Both the position numbers and the translations under genes were made by a program. This document shows, in pieces, positions 12,391 to 23,700 of a stretch of 64,000 nucleotides of DNA. Below the pieces are notes generated by a model. That model saw nothing but the letters and a program-made list of their open reading frames with translations. It was not told the origin of the DNA and made no database searches. The DNA comes from Congeria kusceri (taxonomy: Eukaryota; Mollusca; Bivalvia; Myida; Dreissenidae). The DNA is taken from NCBI GenBank assembly GCA_027627225.1, contig CM051034.1, positions 12,740,261-12,804,260 of the forward strand, written 5' to 3'. Within the stretch, counting starts at the first letter, position 1, and each line of letters starts with the position of its first letter.

Positions 12391-12493
12391 CCTTATATAC
12401 CGAAATGATGTGGTTTCTCGAAAGTTCTTGTGAATGACTAAAACAATTTAGCTACACGTGTTCTAGATGTTAGTAAACATATCTAGAACCTTC
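12391..12493 (-). promoter_or_regulatory. Heat-inducible promoter of small heat shock gene B
   Basis: Exact counterpart of the promoter of copy A. Minus-strand TATATAAGG is at 12399-12391, the perfect TTC-GAA-TTC heat shock element at 12415-12427, and the weaker distal block near 12482-12493. Confidence 0.85.
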
Positions 12494-13779
12494 TGTGCGC
12501 ATGTGTCAAAGTTATATTTAGACATGTAGCGGCTTTCTAACCAATCATTTCACGTCATCACAGTTTTCAACTGCACTCTGGGTACACAGGCGATTCTAAA
12601 AATAAATCTTATAAATTCCGGAGATAGTCGATGTATTACGATTGTTTTCGACTGTAATATCGTGTATGTTCGTGAATATTCGGTGGGATGTCTAAAATGC
12701 GGATCCTGGTGGCGGTAATGAAATAGTGATACGTATACGGAACGGTTATACTTTGTTGTATTGATTAATAACTTTTTGTTATATTTACATCATCATCATT
12801 ACAGGCATTAGATGCTATTAGCAAAAATCATACAAATGTAATTTCTAATGACAAATAATCAAGAGATTAGGAAATATAACTCCTTTTCTGGTACTTTTTT
12901 TTTTTCGCTGTCCAATACATACCCATTACACTGCTCTAGTAGGATATCACATACATTTGTTGTTGTTGTTTTTCCGTTTGAACGTCTCTGGATATTAGCA
13001 TCGAGAAATGTACACACGGAATGGTATCGAATTTTCGTACAGACTAAAAGCTAAACAGACATCTATTAAAGGGACATATCGATGGTATTTCCCATGAATA
13101 TAGACACATATTACAACAAGACATATTCCTATTTTTGTCGAAGATATTTTTTTTCTAGTAGCTATAAGATATTGATGGAATTGTTAAGAAATATACCGGT
13201 ATTCAAAGCCCCCATTTTTTTTAATACACTGTTGCAGATGGATTCGAACGCACGCCTACAAAACCGGTGGGATTAAGCCGTTAAAGTCGGCTGAATAGTT
13301 GCAACCTCATTGTACAATCTGAAAGTATGTATTGTTAAACGTATTTAAATGAACAGTAAATATCTTACATGAACTCGATGAATCATCGTCGTATAGTAGA
13401 AGATTAAACAAATTATAGCGCTGATCAGATCTGGGCATATTCATTGCGTTGTTGAGCCAATATGCAACATTGTGGTTGTGCACTATATGCAGTTAATGAG
13501 TTCGGGGTCTATGTTAAATTCATATACTCTGTAGATAAGATTTTTTGCCAAAATTGAAGCGACTAATATTATATTATCACAGACAAGTGTGTGACGAAAT
13601 GGCACTGGACTATTAATCAGTGGAGATCGAGTGTACCACAAATCACCAGCAAGTTTAGATTCGCGACAGTTGAAACTGTTCATTAGCGATTTGTCTGCAC
13701 AGAGATTGAAATTTGTGGCAGTAACGAGGCACTTAGTTAGTATTAAAGATTTGTACCTGATCGACTGCCAACTATATAG

Positions 13780-14003
13780 GAGGCGTGTCGTGGGAAAACC
13801 GGGCTTAATGCAGTCCGCACAGTCTAATCCGGGACGACACTTTCCGCTTTTATGGTATTTTCTGTTTCAAGGAAGTCTCTACTAAACATAAATCCACTGT
13901 AGGCGGAAAGTGCCGTCCCGAATTAGTCTGTGCGGACTGCACAGGCTTATCCGGGACGACACTACGCATATGCATTCAGCCGGGTTTTCCCACTACACGC
14001 CAC
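13780..14003. mobile_element. GAGGCGTGTCGT palindromic MITE (copy B)
   Basis: Segmental duplicate of the element at 6341-6564. Confidence 0.8.
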
Positions 14004-14854
14004 ATACGGATTTTTCAGGCCTTTGTGCTTACGAATCCAAAACATTTGGACGAAATAAGCCAAAACACAAGTAGACGCGTTGTTATATTGTAGGTTGACG
14101 ACTTAAAGGAACGTACGACACATTAAAGGAAATGACAACACTACAACCACGCAGTGAAACTATTACATCAGCGCGAGTATTATATAAATACACCTGTATC
14201 CGCCATGCACGTGGTGTACGTGTGTGCAAAATGCTCGAAGGGGCAGTTGTATTATAGTATGTTTTGACGATAGTAAAATGTCAAGTCGGTGAACATAATA
14301 CGAATACCCCCCACCTATTGTTAAAGGACTTATTTCCATTCATCAAATATCACAAACATTACCACATGCTCGTTTGAGTATCACAAATATTACCACGTGC
14401 TCTTTTGTATGAAATAGTTTAACCTATAAACACGTGATATCCAAGTTCAATGATCGGATAATATTGCATATTATTTGAATATGACTGACATATGTGGTAG
14501 CATCTATATAAGTCGCTGATCTCAGTGCGGTGAATATGCATCAGAAACATAACACAAGGGTGGAAATCGATGGCACACGGATGTAACTTATAGACATTTG
14601 TTTACCGTACACGCATTCCACGTAATTCCAACATTGGAATACGTGTGCGTCTGAAACCAACCTTCTAAACGAATAATTTGTATTTATATATATACATCAT
14701 ATATACATTATGCTGCACGTCTCAGTATGTGTATGTAAATGTGCAGTGTGATTATATAAATGCAGCTCCATTATTCTGTTAAGTCATGAAACTGGTTTGG
14801 TTTCTTTCGAGGTACGTTGGATGTGTCACTACTATAAGAACGCAAACATTTGCG

Positions 14855-15106
14855 CTTTGTTCCGGTTACAGTATTTAAGAATGATGCGCTTTGTTCCGGT
14901 TAGACAGCATTTAAGAATGATGCGCTTTGTTCCGGTTAGACAGCGTTTAAGAATGATGCGCTTTGTTCCGGTTAGACAGTATTTAAGAATGATGCGCTTT
15001 GTTCCGGTTAGACAGCGTTTAAGAATGATGCGCTTTGTTCCGGTTAGACAGCATTTAAGAATGATGCGCTTTGTTCCAGTTAGACAGCATTTGAGAATGA
15101 TGCGCA
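14855..15106. repeat. 36-bp minisatellite, array 3 (about 7 units)
   Basis: Third array of the same unit at the B/C junction. Its left flank matches the left flank of array 2, but its right flank is the diverged copy C. The switch of identity therefore happens inside the array. Confidence 0.95.
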
Positions 15107-15889
15107 AAGCGCATTGGTGTGACTTATAACATAGAGATACAGACAATAATACAAAGCAGAATTAAAACTATAGGTAAAATGCCCACTTATTACGATTTTG
15201 CGCTCATTTAGCAAATCACCTGTAATCTCGTTTCAACTTGGATCTTGTATTTGTCTTTCTACAAAACTGTGAGTAACTAGAACACAGAAACATGTGTGAT
15301 TGTTTTATTCAAACACATTAGCCACTAAAATATATCACAGAAAATAATAATATACATACATATAACTCCAAATTTGGGTTTGATGAAGCTACAAAAACAG
15401 AAAACAATCACAAGCCTTGGTCAACAAAAGAATAATAAAATCTGAAAATTATGCAAGTATTAAAGTTATACATAATTATGGTACTTGTTATCACTTGTAC
15501 TATTCTACAAAAAATCCATTTTTTTCCATATCAAACCTGTGCAAGTACCTTACAGAGCAACCAACATGGGTGCATAGCAAACAAGAAGAAACGTGATATT
15601 TCTGACTGTGAGGCTTCGCTTTATATTGTCTGTTTGGTTTTAATCAAGTACATATATAATGATATATCCCATGAAATAGCCACACAATTAGTGATTACTG
15701 GATATTACCAATATACATTTTGTTATAATCATAGATACTTAAAAATTCCACAGTAGGATTTCATAAACATAAAATATTGTTAAAATGATTGTTCATAATA
15801 AAAAAACAAACAACTTCATCAGTTATCAGTGCAGATTCTTCTAACATCTTCTTTAAATTTAATACCAAGTAAAGTTAGCACATTATATA

Positions 15890-16198
15890 AGGCGTAAAGA
15901 AAATATGTTAGTTTCAGGCCACCCAACCTACCCTAAAAAAATGCCCTGACCCTAGAACATTTTATTGGGTTTGCCAGATTGATTTTTGTTTTATTTATCT
16001 TTTTTCAATAATTAAATGTGTTTCTGATAGTATTCACTTACAATGTTTAAGAATGTTACTGATATGTTTTGAATATTTATTCAGTTTTAGAATCTTCAAG
16101 TTGACCATTGACTAAAAAAAAAGAAAAAAAAAAAAGACCTACCTGCCTATTTTTATGGGCATGTAACCTGAAACAAACATATTTTTAGTTACGCCTAA
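15890..16198. mobile_element. GTTTCAGG-ended MITE-like element, copy C
   Basis: Diverged copy in the third duplication unit. Both terminal inverted repeats are still recognisable. Confidence 0.6.
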
Positions 16199-16823
16199 GG
16201 AAACCCATGTAAATAATTGTCACATGAACACATGAAAACAATAGTATTTATTCTGATTGGTGTTCTTAGCTATCTGATGTATTTTTCCACTACTAAAATG
16301 CTGCAATCTGAGCATGAACCACTTTAAATTACATTGCTGACAGCTTAGATTCATATCACAGGTCAAACAAAATTTTGACCATAATACATCATGACCTTTT
16401 TATCATTCATGACCTCAGGACAATTGTTGTCTTTAACAGAAAACTGACAAAGACTTATTTACAACTCTCAAAAGGACTCCAAAATCAAATGTGCAGACCT
16501 CTCTGAAAAATGCGCCAACAATTATTTGTAGCAGCTTTTTTACATATCTGACTACCGGCTCAAATAATGCTCAGTGGTTACAGAGCATATAAATTAATGG
16601 CCACCATTCTCACCTTCGAGCCATTTGTACTTCTGCAATTTTGCTTTCCTGCAAAATTTATTTATGTATTTATTTTTTTTGGGGGGGGGTCACAACGATA
16701 ACTTATTTACTAGAATTTTCATTACACTCCTTAACTTTTTTCCTTACACTTTTGGTTAATTTCCTCTATTTTTTTAATGAAAACTTTCAAATTCCATGAT
16801 TTTTTTCCTGTGGGGAATTTATT

Positions 16824-17029
16824 TGAGGCGTGTCGTGGGAAAACCGGACTTAATGCATGTGCGTAGTGTCGTCCCAAATTAATCCGGGATGGCACTTTCC
16901 GCCTACAGTTGATTTATGTTTAGTTAGAAGAGACCTCCTTGAAACAGAAAATACCATAACAACAGAAAGTGTCATCCCGGATAAGCCTGTGTGCACATGC
17001 ATTTAAGCCCGGTTTTCCCACGACACCAC
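16824..17029. mobile_element. GAGGCGTGTCGT palindromic MITE (copy C, degraded)
   Basis: Diverged counterpart of the element at 2060, with the first hairpin mostly deleted. Homology of copy C to A/B stops at its right end. Confidence 0.75.
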
Positions 17030-17456
17030 ATTCAGATTTTTCCCGTTTTTAGAGTCCAGTGGCCACCCTGACTACACAACTTAGTTATCTCCTGGCCAAC
17101 ATGCTGTGATCTATTCAATTAATAGGTCATCAAGATGTGAGGAAGTCACTCGAATCCAGCATGGCCTGTAACACCCGTCCATACTCTGAAATTAGAACAA
17201 AGAGTAAAACATTTTTATAGAGGAGCTACTTAATGATATAAATCTTTATAATCAACTTAACTTAGATAAACTGTCGAACACGAAGACTTTTTGTAAGGAG
17301 GGAGCTGGCTTCAAATTTTTAGTTACAGTGTATATGTTACATTCTTTTAATGCTGTTCAATACAATATGTCAAACTGGCTTACATGTGTATCAATGGTTA
17401 AATTAAATTTCTTAAGAAAACTGTTAATTAACTGTGAACAAGAGTGTTCCGTAAAG

Positions 17457-17545
17457 TTTATTTATGCTTGAACATGAAACTATTGTATCTGATATAGAAA
17501 TGTTCAGCAGATACAACAGTTTCACATTCAACCCCCAATATACAA
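17457..17545. repeat. Interspersed repeat shared with 33845-33915
   Basis: The segment with GATACAATAGTTTCA-type sequence (here on the minus strand) recurs on the plus strand in a DYNC2I2 intron at about 33845-33915. Both copies are followed by a run reading CAACCCCC. Its minus-strand AATAAA (17457-17462) is the first polyadenylation signal after the CCDC15 stop and may end that transcript. Confidence 0.5.
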
Positions 17546-17560
17546 AATGGGTAAACCAAT

Positions 17561-17708
17561 TAGGCATGCCGTGGGAAACCCGGGCTTAATGCTTGTGCAG
17601 TCCGCACAGGTTGATCCGGGACGACTCTTTCGTCCTGGATCAGCCTCTGCGGACATGGACAACACTTTACGCACATGCATTAAGCCCAGTTTCCCAACGA
17701 CACACCTT
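17561..17708. mobile_element. GAGGCGTGTCGT palindromic MITE, short copy in the CCDC15 3' UTR
   Basis: Starts AGGCATGCCGTGGGAAACCC and ends CCCAACGACACACCTTAA. It ends only about nine bases from the CCDC15 stop codon (17717-17719), so the 3' UTR of that gene begins almost directly in transposon sequence. Confidence 0.75.
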
Positions 17709-17716
17709 AAATGTTT

Positions 17717-20700
17717 TTAAGAAAAAAAATGTCTCTTCCACGAACCTTTAGGATTCTTATAGAAAACACAGTTGTTTGCACACGTCTCAGGGTTTGTGTC
17801 CCAAATGGAGTCGCCGCAACAACACAGGGGAGGTAACTCAACACCCCTCCGTCGAACCTTGTCCTTCAGCTGCTGTCGTAGCGCCTCAATGTACCTGTGA
17901 AAGATTTCAGAGCGTAATTAAGAGATAGCAAACAAACATCAGAGAAGACTACTACTACTATGTTATTATGTACTTGTGTACATAACATCAAATTCTACGT
18001 TTCTTACACAGTAGCTTTTTTCATGTGTTTAAACACTTTATTTCATTATTTTGTTCTCAATTTCAAACTTCGACATAATTTGAAAGTTCTGACCATGCTT
18101 CTTACATTTCAACATTTATTTCAATGGCTAACAGTTATAAATGAGACTAAGACTGAGATTCAAGAATTTTCATTGTCATGGTGTATGATATTTAAGTATC
18201 ACTCATGCAACAGAATTATTCCAAATTTACCAGTTTCTTGCAACTGAAGTATTATTAATTTACCCAACATACTAATTCTAAAACCCCTCACAGCTTTCAT
18301 CATTCTTATCATGTCTAAAATTCAGCAATGAGAATGGAGATGTTGAAAAACAGTTGCTACACCTTACCCAATTTCAAATCGTGTCTGTTTTACACAGCTC
18401 TGACAAAGTTCAACACATTCTCTGATGAAAAGTGTCAGTTAAAAAAGAGGAAATAAGGTGAAAGCAAGATTCTCATTGTTTCATTGACACATTGTCTCAC
18501 CTTTCCATCTCTTTTGACTTCTGCACCCGTCGCTCGTGTTCCCGTATCGTCCGACGTATGAACTGCTTCTCCTGCTCTTCCCGCTCCAGTGCCTCGGTGC
18601 TCGTTTCCCCGGTAACCGGGTCACGTGGCTCCACCAGCTGGTCGGAGATCTGTTCTTCTCTCATACGCTCCTCTTCTTTCTCTTTCTTTAGCCTAGAAAA
18701 ACAACGCATTAAATAAACTGGTAAACCTGCTAATGTTGTAAATTGTGTTTAAATATACAAAGGCCACACATTTATGAAGTTTACAATACCTAACTTAGTC
18801 TTAACTTTAATATATTAGCCAATGAAATTGAGAGCCCATGAAAAAAAAGTGGTTTATACACGAGAATTAACGGCATTTAACAATGGATTTCATTGTTCAG
18901 TATTTTAGTCATAGGACCAGATGTTTGAAATTATACGTTTTAGTTTTTTACAAGAATATTTCTTTCAGTGTTACAAGAATATATATTTTCTAATAAAAGC
19001 ACAGTTTGTTCAGATATCTATCACAGATGTACATATCACATTGAATGTATTTTTGTCATTTACTGGTTGCTGTTTAATACAGTAAACACATAATAATCTC
19101 TGTAAATTTTAACTACTTATACTGAACATACAATTAATATCTTACTTAATGATACGTTTAACTACTTATACTGAACATACAATTAATATCTTACTTAATG
19201 ATACGTTTAACTACTTATACTGAACATACAATTAATATCTTACTTAATGATACGTTTAACTACTTATACTGAACATACAATTAATATCTTACTTAATGAT
19301 ACGTTTAACTACTTATACTGAACATACAATTAATATCTTACTTAGTGATACGTTTAACTACTTATACTGAACATACAATTAATATCTTACTTAGTGATAC
19401 GTTTAACTACTTATACTGAACATACAATTAATATCTTACTTAATGATACGTTTAACTACTTATACTGAACATACAATTAATATCTTACTTAATGATACGT
19501 TTAACTACTTATACGGAACATACAATTAATATCTTACTTAGTGATACGTTTAACTACTTATACTGAACATACAATTAATATCTTACTTAATGATACGTTT
19601 AACTACTTATACTGAACATACAATTAATATCTTACTTAATGATACGTTTAACTACTTATACTGAACATACAATTAATATCTTACTTAATGATACGTTTAA
19701 CTACTTATACTGAACATACAATTAATATCTTACTTAATGATACGTTTAACTACTTATACTGAACATACAATTAATATCTTACTTAGTGATACGTTTAACT
19801 ACTTATACTGAACATACAATTAATATCTTACTTAGTGATACGTTTAACTACTTATACTGAACATACAATTAATATCTTACTTAATGATACGTTTAACTAC
19901 TTATACTGAACATACAATTAATATCTTACTTAGTGATACGTTTAACTACTTATACGGAACATACAATTAATATCTTACTTAGTGATACGTTTAACTACTT
20001 ATACTGAACATACAATTAATATCTTACTTAATGATACGTTTAACTACTTATACTGAACATACAATTAATATCTTACTTAATGATACGTTTAACTACTTAT
20101 ACGGAACATACAATTAATATCTTACTTAATGATACGTTTAACTACTTATACGGAACATACAATTAATATCTTACTTAATGATACGTTTAACTACTTATAC
20201 TGAACATACAATTAATATCTTACTTAATGATACGTTTACGATGCTCCTGACGGCGCAGATTTTCCTTCACCTGCTCGCGTTCAATGTCCATGAACAGTCG
20301 ACGGTACATCGCTTGTTGGGCACGTGCTCGTCTCTTTTCTTCCTCAGTCTGTACACCCTCATAAATATTCGGTACTCGAAGCAGAGGCATGTTTCGGTTC
20401 ACGTCTGTACCACTAAATGCAGACACTGAAATTAGGCATTCCTTTTTAAACATTAAATATAATATGAAAATGAACTTGAAACATTCTGTTGATACTGTTT
20501 ATACTTTACATACAACATTGAAACTGTGAGGAGTATAGCTCGAGGTAAGATACTACACCCAAGCAATAGATACGTAATAAGAATGGATATTGACGGTTAC
20601 TCAGCAAGCTATTTTTGACGGTTACTCAGCAAGCTATTTTTGACGGTTACTCAGCAAGCTATTTTTGACGGTTACTCAGCAAGCTATGTTTTCGAATTAG

Positions 20701-23700
20701 TTAAATAATTGTTAAAATACTGGATATAAAATTAACATCTAATGCTGTCAACAATCTAACGAACAAAACACATATTAAGAATTTCTCCTTTAAAGAAACA
20801 AACATAACACATAATAATCAAGAACTTTTTCTTGTTAAGATGAAACAAACATAATACATATCAAGGAATTTAACTCGCCAGTCTGTGGCCTTTTAGAACT
20901 TTCTCGGCCGGGTTGATCATCAAACTGGACTTTTCTGCCACATTTCCATGACCGAGGGGCAGTTGATGCCTCTGGAACATCCTCGTTTTCCTTGTCACTG
21001 CTGTCAGGGAAGTGTTCGTCCCCCACATCACCATTATTGTCATCATTATATTCTATTCAAAATACATAAGTAGTACACTATGTTGAATATATATCACACA
21101 ATTTGTTAAAAGATTGTTGAAAATTGGGGGTGATTAATAATACTCTGGTGTTGGACTATTCAGATTATAATACTATATTGATTCTAATATTTTAATGTTA
21201 AAAAATTTAATAAGACAAGAAAATAAACAGATAACTGACTTAAGTTATCTGGCAATGTTAGTGAATTATTGAGCTAACTGCTTCAAAGGAAATGTTATAA
21301 GTTCAAGAGTTACATTGCATATGGAACTAAAGGAAATCCCGTAAGACACACAATTCAAATGCAATACATCAAAGTTTCAAATCTTGTATACCAACCAGAT
21401 CTTTGCATATGAAAGTATTTCATCACAATAAAATATTATTTTTGTGATGAATTAATACATGTTTATAATCAAAACTTTGTGACATCTACCTTTATTGTTG
21501 ACGATCTTGACCTTTTCAATGAGTTGCTCATCCAGAATGTCAAACTCCTCTCCGTCCACTGTGTAACGTGACGACGGGTGCTGCAAACAATGTGGGTAGA
21601 TTATTATAGTTTAAAACTATTGTTTACATTGATTGTCAAAAAGCCTGAAGCTTATTAAGACACTTTGAAATCCTATTCCTGGGTAGAAACAGTACTTGAA
21701 GGCTTCCTAAGGGCTGTTCCAGGAAAAAAGGTGATGAGGGCGTGGAACGCCGATGTATTAATATTCGGTGGGTGGGGGGTGATAGAGGGGATAAAACAGA
21801 TCATCAATGACTGGAAAAAAAAAAAGTCGTGTTGGTGGTAACCCATTTTTGGACTGGCGTTCCACCCCCGCATCACCTTTTTTCCTGGAACAGCCCTAAG
21901 TAGGGATTGAACTCACAATCTCCAAGTCTCAAGTTTCAAGTTGGACATCAAATCCACCACTGTGACTTTAGGATAGGTTATAGCTACATATGAGTTGCGC
22001 ACCTGAATACAGCAAGCAAAGTGATCGTTTCATTTTCATCAAGTACTTGGCTATCTGGGCTGACAGGTATAAAATTAAAATAAAATGGAATTACTTGTCT
22101 TGGGTGTCGGGCAAGTTGGTTTTTAAGAAGAAATAAAATATAAAGCCACAATAGTAAAATAAAATAATTAATGATTTCAAATACAAATATTTTAAAATAA
22201 CAGTGTTCCTGTTCCATGGAATGTGATCGTATGCAAACACATAACATACTATCCTTCGGAAGAATGAAGACATTTTTCTACATGAAACAGTTGGGAAAAT
22301 TATGTAACCAGGTCCTTCAAGGACAATAGCAAAAAGACAAAGACTACAAATATTAACCATTGATATATAGTCATGACATGGTAATGTTAAGTGAGCTTAA
22401 ACCAGTTGTGTTTGAAAGGCGAACATGAGCATAGGAAGTGCCGGCAGATGGTTCATTTAAGAAATATTTTTTTTATTTAGTTTGTTTATCGGCTAATAAA
22501 CAACGATTTGGAGTTCTGATTACTATGAATTAAAACCACAAGGGCGTTTAATATACCGCATCAGAACAACAAATCAGTGTTTATTAGCTGATAAACAACG
22601 ATAATGCGAAAATTATGTTGATTCTAACATGACCTGACAACATTTTCTGCAATTACAATGCAAACTATATTTTACAGTTTCGGAACTATTTTTCGGGTTG
22701 TGTATTGGTAGTTTAACAACAGTGAATTTTGTTCTTTAGAAAACTCTGTGCATGTCACGTTAGAATCAAAAGTGTAACAACAAAACCTCATAAATGTATA
22801 AAAGCACCCAAATCCTCAACACAACAAAAACAAGAAATTAAGAACATGCTTAATCTCCACACAGTACATTTGTGCTGGACACTTACCATTTTGACATACC
22901 CCTTTGAAAAAAATATAATACAGATATGAATCTAACATTACTATCATTGTTTTGTTTTTAGTTGCATAAATAACAGAAAGCCAAGTATCAAAGAACTGCG
23001 GTTGAAAGAATAATAAAAATATTACAAGTGCTGTGAGATTTTCATTTATCACATGCTATACCTTGTATCCCGTGTAATACAACCATTATGAATATTTCTA
23101 TCTTACACATGTGTAAGATAACATTCTGAACGTTTTCATTGGCTTGATATTCTTTGACTGACCAATCGCACGACGTTATTTTGGTGAAATGACGTCTTCA
23201 GCATGAAATGACGTCATGCCAATACACAATGTTTAGGATTTATCAACATGTTTTGGTAAAATTAGGCGGGGTTTTTTCCTTTAAAAGCATGTGATAAAAA
23301 AAATCTTACACTCGTCATTTTATACCATATTTTATTAAACTCGTCCAGGAAATTCGTTAGTAAGCTCGCTAAAGGCTCACTTACTAACAAAATTCCTGAA
23401 CTCGTTTAATAAAATATGGTATGAAATGACAACTCGTGTCAGATCCTATATCTCTCTATATGAGTGACAGTTTATCAAATTTAGATCAGCACATTTTTCT
23501 ACCTGCCCCTAGAAGTACATTGTAATATTACACTTAATTACAAGCTATTAAAGTCCAGAAAAATATTAATGTCATATAATTATTAGTACAGTATGTCATA
23601 TAATTATTAGTACAGTATTTGCCAAGAATTAATCCATGCAGATTAGGGATGGCAAAGCTATTCGAATATTTGAATATTCAATTGAATGACCGTAATTTAA

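Larger units (their letters stand above)
7426..14865. repeat. Segmental duplication, copy B (about 7.44 kb)
   Basis: This is the second, nearly identical copy of the unit. It begins in the minisatellite that follows the sequence around 7341-7420 and ends in the minisatellite that follows the same sequence at 14780-14860. Both array-flanking joins are visible, so the period is set by the arrays themselves. The heat shock gene is intact here too and its protein is identical to that of copy A. Confidence 0.95.
14866..17035. repeat. Segmental duplication, diverged partial copy C
   Basis: After the third minisatellite, 15106-17035 aligns with about 340-2340 of copy A but with many substitutions and small indels, roughly one in ten positions by eye. 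Homology stops in the palindromic element near 17030, so this copy has no heat shock gene. The much lower identity shows an older duplication than the A/B event. The ORF-like stretch at 15451-15756 is open only by chance and is broken in A and B. Confidence 0.85.

Noticed and set aside
1..15106. CRISPR-like arrays
   Set aside because: The repeats are head-to-tail without unique spacers, and the genome is animal.
17960..18247. A 95-codon plus-strand frame
   Set aside because: AT-rich hydrophobic frame in the last CCDC15 intron with no family features.
22000..23050. Several 66-89-codon frames
   Set aside because: Short, AT-rich, overlapping each other on both strands, and without splice borders fitting CCDC15.
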